Assembly: GCA_022559845.1 (NCBI GenBank)
Contig: CM040121.1
Location: 341,594,243 to 341,658,242, forward strand
Source of the DNA: Amorphophallus konjac
Lineage: Eukaryota > Streptophyta > Magnoliopsida > Alismatales > Araceae
Direction: 5' to 3'
DNA: 64,000 nucleotides
This document shows positions 48,975 through 58,000 of the stretch, in pieces. Within the stretch, counting starts at the first letter, position 1; each line of letters begins with the position of its first letter. The notes under the pieces were generated by a model, which had not been told where the DNA came from, made no database searches, and saw nothing but the letters and a program-made list of their open reading frames with translations. A program made the position numbers and the translations under genes.

Positions 48975-49263
48975 GAACGCGCTATCGGTCCATAGCGCGT
49001 TCAAACAGAACGCGCTACACACCTATAGCGCGACAAGTCAGATCGCGCTATAGGCCCATAGCGCGACTGCACAAATCGTGCTAGGGTCACCTAGCGCGAC
49101 AAAACAGAACGAGCTAGGGACCCCTAGCGCGACCAAGAAGAACGCGCTAGGACCCCATAGCACGACAGCAACCGCCTTACTGTTCATCTTCTCCGATGAG
49201 CGCGCCCCGTCGGGGCAGCGCGACCATCAAGAACGCGCTACTGGAGCATAGCGCGTTCTCAGT
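48975..49263 (-). repeat. 33-bp tandem repeat made of palindromic units
   Basis: Units start at 48975, 49008, 49041, 49074, 49107 and 49140, exactly 33 bp apart; then come 25 bp of other sequence and two more units at 49198 and 49231. Most units are inverted repeats built on CGCGCTA and TAGCGCG: GAACGCGCTAT with ATAGCGCGTTC around a 6-nt loop (48975-49002), TCGCGCTAT with ATAGCGCGA around a 6-nt loop (49043-49066), and GAACGCGCTA with TAGCGCGTTC around 8 nt (49231-49258). It lies downstream of the LTR's TATA box in the transcribed direction, so RNA hairpins are possible. Cruciforms in DNA are an alternative. Confidence 0.88.
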
Positions 49264-49794
49264 CCGCGCCTGAAAACGGTGGAAACCGCGGGAAAAACCA
49301 TTCCACGCCCCGTTCACCCCTAGGTGAAGGGGAAACAAAAGGGAAAATATTCCCCGAGCCCCTAGGCATGCATCTAAATCCCTGGATCGGCCAAAAACTC
49401 TGTAAAACGGGAGATCTAGCTCACACCCCAAAAACATACATTTTCTCCAAATCCCTCGAATAAGCTCGCTCGGCTCACCACGACCTACAAAACTCGCGAG
49501 AAATGAAGTACGCGGGTTGAGGGTCCATCTCCCTACCTCCACCGAAGATTCGACGCGCCGTGGACGCCGATCCACGAAGAAAATGCCGTTTAAACCCTCG
49601 TCGGTTCACGATCCCACAAACCGCCTCCACCATCACGATCCTCGTCCCGAGCCCGTCGCCCCACATCCCACGAACCACGCCGCCCCGCCCTCGCCGCCTC
49701 CGTCGGCCGCCCGGAGTGAGAGGGGGAGAGGAGAGAACGTGAGAGAAGAGAGAGGGAGGGAAGAGAGAAATGAGATGGGGAGAGAGAGAAAAGG

Positions 49795-49803
49795 ATATAT
49801 ATA
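49795..49803 (-). promoter_or_regulatory. TATA run of the gypsy-type solo LTR
   Basis: An alternating AT run (ATATATATA) lies upstream, on the minus strand, of a CT-rich stretch covering about 49715-49792. Position inside the LTR and the following pyrimidine-rich leader fit a core promoter read on the minus strand. No initiator or transcript data. Confidence 0.55.
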
Positions 49804-50143
49804 GAAAATCCAGAAATTCTCAAAAATACCGAAAAATAGAAAATCATGTTTCTGCGATCCTCGGAACACACCGATCGCAACGGTACCACTCACACCCTGG
49901 TGAACAGCCCGGTTCACCCGTAACGAGGTTCCGAAGGAATTACTGAAACACACACCGGGAATCGGAAAACACACGCGGAAAAGTCGCGGAAGGCTTCCGG
50001 GCCTCCGAAACAACTCCGGATCGCGCCGATCCGAACACGAAAGATGTCCGAAATGAAATTTCAGACACAACGGAGTCAGACACTCCAAGAAACCAGATCC
50101 GGGACCCATGAACAAGGATCCAAAAAAAATCCGGGGCATTACA

Positions 50144-51762
50144 AAAGTGACTTGTCAGAACTGACGAAATCTAAATCGGATGCCCAGCTTGAGCTCGACG
50201 CTCAAAAGTTCATTTTATAAATACACTTAGTTTACTGAACTGCCATGTCTGGTCCGGGGGTCTAAAATCTGAAATACTGGTCGGATGGCCGTGCCGGTCA
50301 TTCCAACATGACCTGGGAGATGAAAGTGACTTGTCAGAACTGAGGGAATCTAAATCGGATGCCCGGTTTGAGCTCGGCACTCAAAAGTTCATTTTCTAAA
50401 TACACTTAGTTTAAGTGAACTGCCAAGTTGGGTCCGGGGGTCTAAAATCTGAAATACCAGTCGGATGGCCGTGCCGATCATTCCAACACGACCTGGGAGA
50501 TGAAAGTGACTTGTCAGAACTGACGGAATCCAAATCGGATGCCCGGTTTGAGCTCGGCACTCAAAAGTTCATTTTCTAAATACACTTAGTTTAAGTGATC
50601 TGCCAAGTCAGGTCCGGGTGTCTAAAATCAGAAATAGTGGTCGGATGGCAGTGTCGATCATTCCAACACGACCTGGGAGATGAAAGTGACTTGTCAGAAC
50701 TGACGGAATCCAAATCGGATGCCCGGTTTGAGCTCCGCGCTCAAAAGTTCATTTTCTAAATACACTTAGTTTAAATGAACTGTCAAGTCGGGTCCGGGGG
50801 TATTAAATCTGAAATACCAGTCGGATCGCCATGCCGATCATTCCAACACAACCTGGGAGATGAAAGTTACTTGTCAGAACTGACGGAATCCAAATCGGAT
50901 GCCTGGTTTGAGCTCGGCGCTCAAAAGTTCATTTTCTAAATACACTTAGTTTAAGTGAACTGCCAAGTCGGGTCCGGGGGTCTAAAATCTGAAATACCGA
51001 TCGGATCGCCGTGCCGATCATTCCAACACAACCTGGGAGATGAAAGTGACTCTTCAGAACATACGAAATCCAAATCGGATGCCCAGCTTGAGCTCGGCGC
51101 TCAAAAGTGCATTTTCTAAATACACTTAGTTTAAGTGAACTACCAAGTCGGGTCCGGGGGTCTAAAATCTGAAATACTGGTCGGATGGCCATGCCGGTCA
51201 TTCCAACATGACCTAGGAGATGAAAGTGACTTATCAGAACTAACGGAATCCAAATCGGATGCCCGGTTTGAGCTCGGCGCTCAAAAGTTTGTTTTCTAAA
51301 TACACTTAGTTTAAGTGAACTGCCAAGTCGGGTCCGGGGGTCTAAAATCTGATTTATCAGTCGGATGGCCGTGCCGATCATTCCAACACGAGTTGGGAGA
51401 TGAAAGTGACTTGTCAGAACTGACGGAATCCAAATCGGATGCCCGGTTTGAGCTCGGCGCTCAAAAGTTCATTTTCTAAATACACTTAGTTTAGGTGAAC
51501 TGCCAAGTCATGTACGGGTGTCTGAAATCTAAAATACTGGTCGGATGGCCATGCCGAGCATTCCAACACAACCTGGGAGATGAAAGTAACTTGTCAGAAC
51601 TGACGGAATCTAAATCGGATGCCCGGTTTGTGCTCGGCACTCAAAAGTTCATTTTCTAAATACACTTAGTTTAAGTGAACTGCCAAGTTGGGTCCGGGGG
51701 TCTAAAATCTGAAATACCAGTCGGATGGCCGTGCCGATCATTCCAACACGACCTGGGAGATG
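50144..51762. repeat. 180-bp satellite array, block 5
   Basis: Nine monomers lie between two solo LTRs, including a complete A-B-C-D tetrad at about 50959-51678. Minus-strand read-through gives a 150-codon open frame (50929-51381), because 180 is divisible by three and this frame has few stops; it is not a gene. The block ends with AGATG (51758-51762). Confidence 0.97.
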
Positions 51763-52064
51763 TGTTGTGCCCCTGGCCCCTGTGGTTTGTGGTTTTGATG
51801 ATTGGCTTTAGGGGTTTGTGATGATTGATTTTAATGTGACTTAATCACTGTGAGTCACCATGCATTGATGTTCTGTTTTGATGATTGATTTGGTTTTGAT
51901 GATTGGTGTTTGATGTGAGTCACTGTGAGTCATCTTTCTGAAATGTTCATTCAGGCTTTCATATGTTCAGTCAGTTTATCTGCTTACACTGTGCATCATT
52001 GCAATGTGCATCATTGCAAGTGAAGTTTCAGACTGTTATCTGCTGCATAAAGCTTTCATATGCA

Positions 52065-52345
52065 TTTACAGAGTCTATACATTGATTGGCATTAAGTCTG
52101 TACATTGAGCGTCTCTTAGAAGTCCATACAGTGCATTGCATTGGCTAAGTGTATACACTGTCAGTCTCATTTAGCGTCTAAGACAAAGTCTGTACAGCGC
52201 ATCACTCACGTTGGAAGTCTATACATTGGCGTGGTCTTCCAAGTCTGTACAGCGTGAAGTCTACACTTTGGCACTGTAGCTCGCTCGTGCAAGTCTATAC
52301 ATTAGACTGTTCTTCAAAGTCTGTACATCAGACTGCACATCATCT
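52065..52345 (+). repeat. U3 patch of GTCTRTACA motifs (family 3)
   Basis: About ten copies of AAGTCTRTACAYYG occur here, the same motif that fills the family 1 and family 2 U3 regions. The part 52240-52306 matches 15155-15222 of family 2 almost base for base (GTACAGCGTGAAGTCTACAC, then TTGGCACT and AGCTCGC), which suggests sequence exchange between LTR families. Confidence 0.8.
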
Positions 52346-53440
52346 TCGTGTTGTTTCTGTATTTGAGTCTTCGTGTTGTTTCCCCTCACTAACACGAAAA
52401 GATCTCGTGTCGTCTGAGCTTACAACACTTCGTGTTGATTTCTATGCCTAACAGGAAATCTGCTATGAGGTAGTACATTGTATGTCCGTACTGTTTCTGT
52501 CATACTTCGTGTCGTTTTCGCTGTCTTCGTGCTGTTTTTTCTCTTTAGACTCAGTGTCCTTTTCGCCTTAACCACACTTCGTGTCGGTCTCTATTTTTCA
52601 TCCTTGAGTTGCTGTCAGCTCGTGTCGTTTCACCTCGTGCTGTTCTCACTGACTTCGTGTCGTTCTCCTTGTTGTGTCTTCGTGTCGTTTTTGCTCTATT
52701 GCGTGCAGGACATTGCAGCACCTCGTGTTGCTTTCTGTGCCACCTCGTGTCGTTCTCTGTGTAGTGTGTATTTTTGTCACCACTATACTTCATGTCGTTG
52801 CTCTTTACTTCGTACTGTTTTCATCGTCTTCGTGTTGGTCTTTCTCATCAGACCTCGTGTCCTTCTCGCCTTGACCTCACTTCGTGTTGATTCCTGTTTT
52901 TCGTCTTCGTGTTGTTTTCAACTCATGTCGGTCTTTGTTTTCATCTTCATGCTGTCTTCAATTCGTGTCGGTTTCTGTTTGTGTCTTCGTGTCTCCGTGT
53001 TGTTTTTGTCTTCGTTTTCCTTCTACCTCGTGTCGTTTTCTTCTCACCTCGTGCCGTTCTTATCTGACCTCGTGTCATCTTCCTTGTTGTATTAGCCTTG
53101 GTACCTCGTATCGTTCTCTTTTCTATCTCGTGCTATTTTCTGTACCACCCCGTGTTACCCTTAGGTCTTTGTTTTCATTTGTATTCATGTCTTCGTGTTT
53201 CTCTTGTGTTTATGTCCGCGTGTTGTTTCCTTCTAACTTCGTACTATTCTCATATAACTTCGTGCTGTTCTCATATGAACCTCGTGTTGTTCTCTTGTAA
53301 TGTTTACTTTTGTCACCGCTGTATTTCGTGTCGTTCTCTTCGTTGTGTCTGTTCTGTTACAGTGTATCTCGTGTTGTTCTTTCCTTGTTTCGTGTTGTAG
53401 TCACCGTATCTATCTCGTGTCATTCCCAGTACAGTCCATA
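52340..53440 (+). repeat. TTCGTGTYGTT short-repeat array in U3 (family 3)
   Basis: Several dozen copies of a motif close to CTTCGTGTTGTTTTC or CCTCGTGTCGTTCTC are spaced about 20-35 bp apart over 1.1 kb. C/T differences at the CG steps (CGTGT, TGTCG) are frequent. The 205-codon plus-strand frame across it (52478-53095) is a Ser/Leu/Val/Phe-rich translation of the repeat with no recognisable domain, so I do not call a gene. The repeat replaces most of the GTCTRTACA array present at this place in families 1 and 2. Confidence 0.82.
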
Positions 53441-53572
53441 CCTCATGCAGCTTTAGTTCTTGTGGCCCTCAGTTTTAATGGGTTGTATCTCCTTGCAGGT
53501 TCGAGGAAGAACATTCCCCAGTGACTGGCAGCACATGATCCGAGGCCGGAATGAAGCCTGCTGAGAGACTGC

Positions 53573-53655
53573 CACGTGGTCCGAATACTTAGGGCTGGAA
53601 ATGTGGGAGGCACACGCGTTTTGTGCCCTATCCACCTGCTGCTGCTGCTATATAA
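53573..53655 (+). promoter_or_regulatory. LTR family 3 promoter: CACGTG and TATA
   Basis: CACGTG is at 53573-53578 and TATATAA at 53649-53655, 71 bp downstream. The order, strand and following purine-rich leader match families 1 and 2. Confidence 0.68.
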
Positions 53656-53689
53656 TGCAGCCTTCGTCCACAGATAAAGCCGATCGAAG

Positions 53690-53962
53690 CAGAAAGCCTG
53701 AAGAGTAGAAAGCCCTTCGATCCAGAAAAAGAAGAAAAGAAAGAAAAGAAGAGAGTAGAGAAGAGAGTGAGAGCAGAAGAAGAAAAAGAAAGAGAGATAA
53801 TGCTCGTGTGAAAAGAGAAGAAAGAGTGAAGAAGAAGAAGAGCAGAAGGAGAAGAAGAGAAAGAGAGAGATAGAAGTGTGAGCCGAAGAGAATAGGGGAG
53901 TAGAGATCGAGAGAGTGAAGGAGAAGAAGAAGAAGAGAAGAGAAGAGGAAGAAAAACTTACC
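53690..53962 (+). other. Purine-rich leader tract, LTR family 3
   Basis: Nearly continuous A/G on the plus strand downstream of the TATA box, in GAAGAA and GAGAGA runs. It is equivalent in position to the tract at 16490-16772. The 125-codon minus-strand frame over it is low-complexity Leu/Ser/Phe and is not counted as a gene. Confidence 0.68.
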
Positions 53963-54137
53963 TGAAGATCTGTCTACTGGACCGTGGATCAAATCCAGGC
54001 CAGTCAGCTCCGTTGAGAGCCACATTGTGCATTTCGTTTTTCAACTTTCTGTTTTGCTGAAGTTATTTTCGTTTATTGTTTTTCCTTTGTTTTCTGGTTT
54101 GCTGTATTTCCGATACTCTGTAGAGAGGTCGGGGTTC

Positions 54138-54640
54138 CTCCTGTTAGTTCAGGAGAAGGGAGATTGCTATCTCCGGTTGCAAGTAGCTGGGTGCTACTTG
54201 TGGGTTCCCTCCGGTTTGGACGAAGGGAGATCTGATCTCCGGTTCTGGGCTTGTGGATTGCAAGTCCAGGGGTCCCTCCAGGTCTGGAGGAAGAGAGGTC
54301 TTCGACCTCTGGTTTGCTGGTGACTGGAAGTCATCGGTTGGTTCCCTCCGATTTTGGAGGAAGGGAGGATTGGTCCTCCGGTTATAGTCTTGTGGGTTGC
54401 AAGACTAGGTGTTCCCTCCGGTCTGGAGGAAGAGAGACTTGCGTCTCTAGTTTGCTAGTGACTGGTGTCACTAGTGGTTCCCTCCGGTTGGGAGGAAGAG
54501 GGGAGGTTGTTCCCCTGGTCAAGATGTGTGGCAGCACCTGTTGCAGACTGAGTCTGCTGTTTCTAGCGTGAGCTAGTGGAAGCCACCCTCGGGTTGAGTG
54601 TGGGGTGGATGTAGGTCTGCTGGACCGAACCACCTAAAAA
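54138..54640 (+). other. Stem-loop array in R/U5 of LTR family 3
   Basis: About nineteen short inverted repeats follow one another. Five modules start with a CCTCC...GGAGG hairpin at 54208, 54275, 54345, 54415 and 54481 (66-70 bp apart; the first is imperfect). The hairpins after each start vary in sequence but still pair: GGAGAT/ATCTCC (54226-54240), AGAGGTC/GACCTCT (54294-54310), GGAGGA/TCCTCC (54364-54379), AGAGAC/GTCTCT (54433-54448). Longer ones are CTGGGCTTG/CAAGTCCAG (54245-54269, one G-U), TAGTCTTG/CAAGACTA (54385-54407), CTAGTGAC/GTCACTAG (54455-54474) and CAAGTAGC/GCTACTTG (54180-54200). The end has GCAGAC/GTCTGC (54543-54557), CTAGC/GCTAG (54563-54576), CCACCCTC/GAGTGTGG (54583-54603, one mismatch) and GGTGG/CCACC (54604-54634), then TAAAAA. 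Confidence 0.82.
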
Positions 54641-55002
54641 TCTACTGTGCAGTGGTTTGTTTTGTGCGTTCGCTCCTTGCCTCCTACCTCCCATTCACAG
54701 GTTATGCAGGCTGGTTAGCTGTGTTATCTTGGATTGTTTATATTGTTCCTATCAGCAGTAACCTTGAGCATTGCACTTTGCTGGGTGTGTTTGGGTTGCA
54801 CTGTTCTGTCTGCATTTCTAGTTTGATCAGGTGGCTGCATTGTTGCAGTCCAACTGTTTGATCAATTGGTTGATTATTATCTTATCTCGGAAAGCTCATT
54901 GTCTCTATTCCGCATATCCGAGCTTTAGAGTCTTTAATTTAGGCCATAATTTTTAGAGGGATACATTCACCCCCCTCTGTATCCGGGCCTAGCACCCTAA
55001 CA

Positions 55003-58000
55003 AGATGAAAGTGACTTGTCAGAATAGACGGAATCCAAATCGGATGCCCGGTTTGAGCTCGGCGCTCAAAAGTTCATTTTCTAAATACACTTAGTTTAAG
55101 TGAACTGCCAAGTCGGGTCCGGGGGTCTAAAATCTGAAATACCGGTTGGATCGTCGAGCCGATCCTTTCAACACAACTTGGGAGATGAAAGTGACTTGTC
55201 TCAACTGACAGAATCTAAATCGGATGCCCATCTTGAGCTCGGCGCTCAAAAGTTCATTTTCTAAATACACTTAGTTTAAGTGAACTGCCAAGTCGGGTCC
55301 GGGTGTGAAAAATATGAAATACCGGTCGGATGGCCGTGCCGATCATTCCAACACGACCTGGGAGATGAAAGTGACTTATCAGAACTGATGGAATCCAAAT
55401 CGGATGCCTGTTTTGAGCTCGGCGCTCAAAAGTTCATTTTCTAAATACGCTTAGTTTAAATGAACTGCCAAGTCGGGTCCGGGGGTCTAAAATCTGAAAT
55501 ACTGGACTGATGGCCATGCTGATCATTCCAACACGACCTGGGAGATGAAAGTTACTTGTCAGAACTGACGGAATCCAAATCGGATGCCCGGTTTGAGCTC
55601 GGCGCTCAAAAGTTCATTTTCTAAATACACTTACTTTAAGTGAACTGCCAAGTCGGGTCCGGGGGTCTAAAATCTGAAATACCAGTCGGATGGCCATGCC
55701 GATCATTCCAACACGACCTGGGAGATGGAAGTGACTTGTCAGAACTGACGGAATCCAAATCGGATGCCCGGTTTGAGCTCGGCGCTCAAAAGTTCATTTT
55801 CTAAATACACCTAGGTTCAATGAACTGCCAAGTCGGGTCCGGGTGACTATAATCTGAAATACTGGTCGGATGGCTGTGCCGCTCATTCCAACACAACCTG
55901 GAAGATGAAAGTGACTTGTCAGAACTGACGGAATCCAAATCGGATGCCCGGTTTAAGCTCGACGCTCAAAAGTTCATTTTCTGAATACACAGTTTAAATA
56001 AACTGCCAAGTCGGGTCCGGGGGTCTAAATCTGAAATACCGATCGGATGGCCATGTTGATCATTCCAACACGACCTGGGAGATGAGAGTTACTTGTCAGA
56101 ACTGACGGAATCCAAATCGGATGCCCGGTTTGAGCTCGGCGCTCAAAAGCTCATTTTCTAAATACACTTAGTTTAAGTGAACTGCCAAGTCGGGTGCGGG
56201 GGTCTAAAATCTGAAATACCAGTCGGATCGTCATGCCGATCCTTTCAACACAACTTGGGAGATGAAAGTTACTTGTCTGAACTGACAGAATCTAAATCGG
56301 ATGCCCAGCTTGAGCTCGGCGCTCAAAAGTTCATTTTCTAAATACACTTAGTTTAAGTGAACTGCCAAGTCGGGTCCGGGGGTCTAAAATCTGAAATACT
56401 GGTCGGATGGCCGTGCTAATCATTCCAACACGACTTGGGAGATGAAAGTGACCTGTCAGAACTGACGGAATCCGAATCGGATTCCCGGTTTGAGCTCGGC
56501 GCTCAAAAGTTCATTTTCTAAATACACTTAGTTTAAATGAACTGCCAAGTCGGGTCCGGGGGTATTAAATCTGAAATACCGGTCAGATCGCCATGCCGAT
56601 CATTCCAACACGATCTGGGAGATGAAAGTTACTTGTCAGAACTGACGGAATCCAAATCGGATGACCGGTTTGAGCTCGGCGCTCAAAAGTTCATCATCTA
56701 AATACACTTCGTTTAAGTGAACTGCCAAGTCGGGTCCGGGGGTCTAAAATCCGAAATACCGGTCGGATCGCCACGCCGATCATTCCAACACAACTTAGGA
56801 GATGAAAGTGACTTGTCAGAACTGACGAAATCCAAATCGGATGCCCAGCTTGAGCTCGGCGCTCAAAAGTTCATTTTCTAAATACACTTAGTTTAAGTGA
56901 ACTGCCAAGTCTGGTCCGGGGGTCTAAAATCTGAAATACTATTCGGATGGCCGTGCTGGTCATTCCAACATGACCTGGGAGATGAAAGTGACTTGTCAGA
57001 ACTGACGGAATCCGAATCGGATGCCCGATTTGAGCTCGGCGCTCAAAAATTCATTTTCTAAATACACTTAGTTTAAGTGATCTGCCAAGTCAGGTCCGGG
57101 TGCATAAAATCAGAAATACTGGTCGGATGGCAGTGCCGATCATTCCAACATGACCTGGGAGATGAAAGTGACTTGTCAGAACTGACGGAATCCAAATCGG
57201 ATGCCCGGTTTGAGCTCCGCGCTCAAAAGTTCATTTTCTAAATAAACTTAGTTTAAATGAACTGCCAAGTCGGGTCCGGGGGTATTAAATCTGAAATACC
57301 AGTCGGATCGCCATGCCAATCATTCCAACACGACCTGGGAGATGAAAGTTACTTGTCAGAACTGACGGAATCCAAATCGGATGCTCGGTTTGAGCTCGGC
57401 GCTCAAAAGTTCATTTTCTAAATACACTTAGTTTAAGTGAACTGCCAAGTCGGGTCCGGGGGTCTAAAATCTGAAATACCGGTCGGATCGCCGTGCCGAT
57501 CATTCCAACACAACCTGGGAGATGAAAGTGACTTGTCAGAACAGACGAAATCCAAATCGGATGCCCAGCTTGAGCTCGGCACTCAAAAGTGCATTTTCTA
57601 AATACACTTAGTTTAAGTGAACTACCAAGTCGGGTCCGGGGGTCTAAAATCTGAAATACTGGTCGGATGGCCATGCCGGTCATTCCAACATGACTTGGGA
57701 GATGAAAGTGACTTATTAGAACTGACGGAATCCAAATCGGATGCCCGGTTTGAGCTCGGCGCTCAAAAATTTATTTTCTAAATACACTTCGTTTAGGTGA
57801 ACTGCCAAGTCGGGTCCGAGGGTCTAAAATCTGAAATACCAATCGGATGGCCGTGCCGATCATTCCAACCCGACCTAGGAGATGAAAGTGACTTGTCAGA
57901 ACTGACGGAATCCAAATCGGATGCCCGGTTTGAGCTCGGCGCTCAAAAGTTCATTTTTAAAATACACTTAGTTTAGGTGAACTGCCAAGTCGGGTCCGGG

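Larger units (their letters stand above)
47507..50143 (-). mobile_element. Solo Ty3/gypsy-type LTR
   Basis: On the minus strand the 2637-bp insertion begins TGTAATGCCCCGGAT and ends CGGGTCGTTACA. The 5-bp duplication AAAGT flanks it (47502-47506, 50144-50148). There is no internal region, so it is a solo LTR. These termini (TGTAATGCCCC...GTTACA) are common in plant gypsy LTRs. The superfamily call rests on the ends only. The LTR is GC-rich compared with the satellite. Reading the minus strand there is a TATA run (49803-49795), a CT-rich leader (about 49792-49715) and then a 33-bp palindromic tandem repeat (49263-48975). The several minus-strand open frames of up to 168 codons match no known protein and are not counted as genes. 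Confidence 0.88.
51763..55002 (+). mobile_element. Solo LTR of a copia-type retrotransposon (LTR family 3)
   Basis: A 3240-bp insertion begins TGTTGTGCCCC and ends CTAACA, flanked by the 5-bp duplication AGATG (51758-51762, 55003-55007). There is no internal region. In order it holds a T/G-rich start, a patch of GTCTRTACA motifs (about 52065-52345), a long TTCGTGTYGTT repeat (52340-53440), a CACGTG (53573) and TATA box (53649), a purine-rich leader (53690-53962), a long stem-loop run (54138-54640) and a C-run end. Its start and end resemble those of family 2, and a block of about 60 bp at 52240-52306 is nearly identical to 15155-15222, but most of the LTR is different. Confidence 0.93.

Noticed and set aside
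48975..49263. CRISPR-like array of palindromic repeats
   Set aside because: The context is a plant LTR, units are contiguous without unique spacers, and there are no cas genes.
47507..50143. Host gene on the minus strand, suggested by several open frames of 60-168 codons
   Set aside because: The frames overlap one another, have no domain and lie inside a region with LTR ends and a target duplication.
50929..51381. Minus-strand open frames of 60-150 codons in the satellite, all with a similar peptide
   Set aside because: The monomer is 180 bp, divisible by three, so one frame passes through neighbouring monomers. The peptides are the repeat translated, with random stops, no start context and no domain.
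52478..53095. 205-codon frame rich in Ser, Leu, Phe, Val that looks like a membrane protein
   Set aside because: It is the translation of the TTCGTGTYGTT array in an LTR U3. Hydrophobicity comes from T-rich codons.
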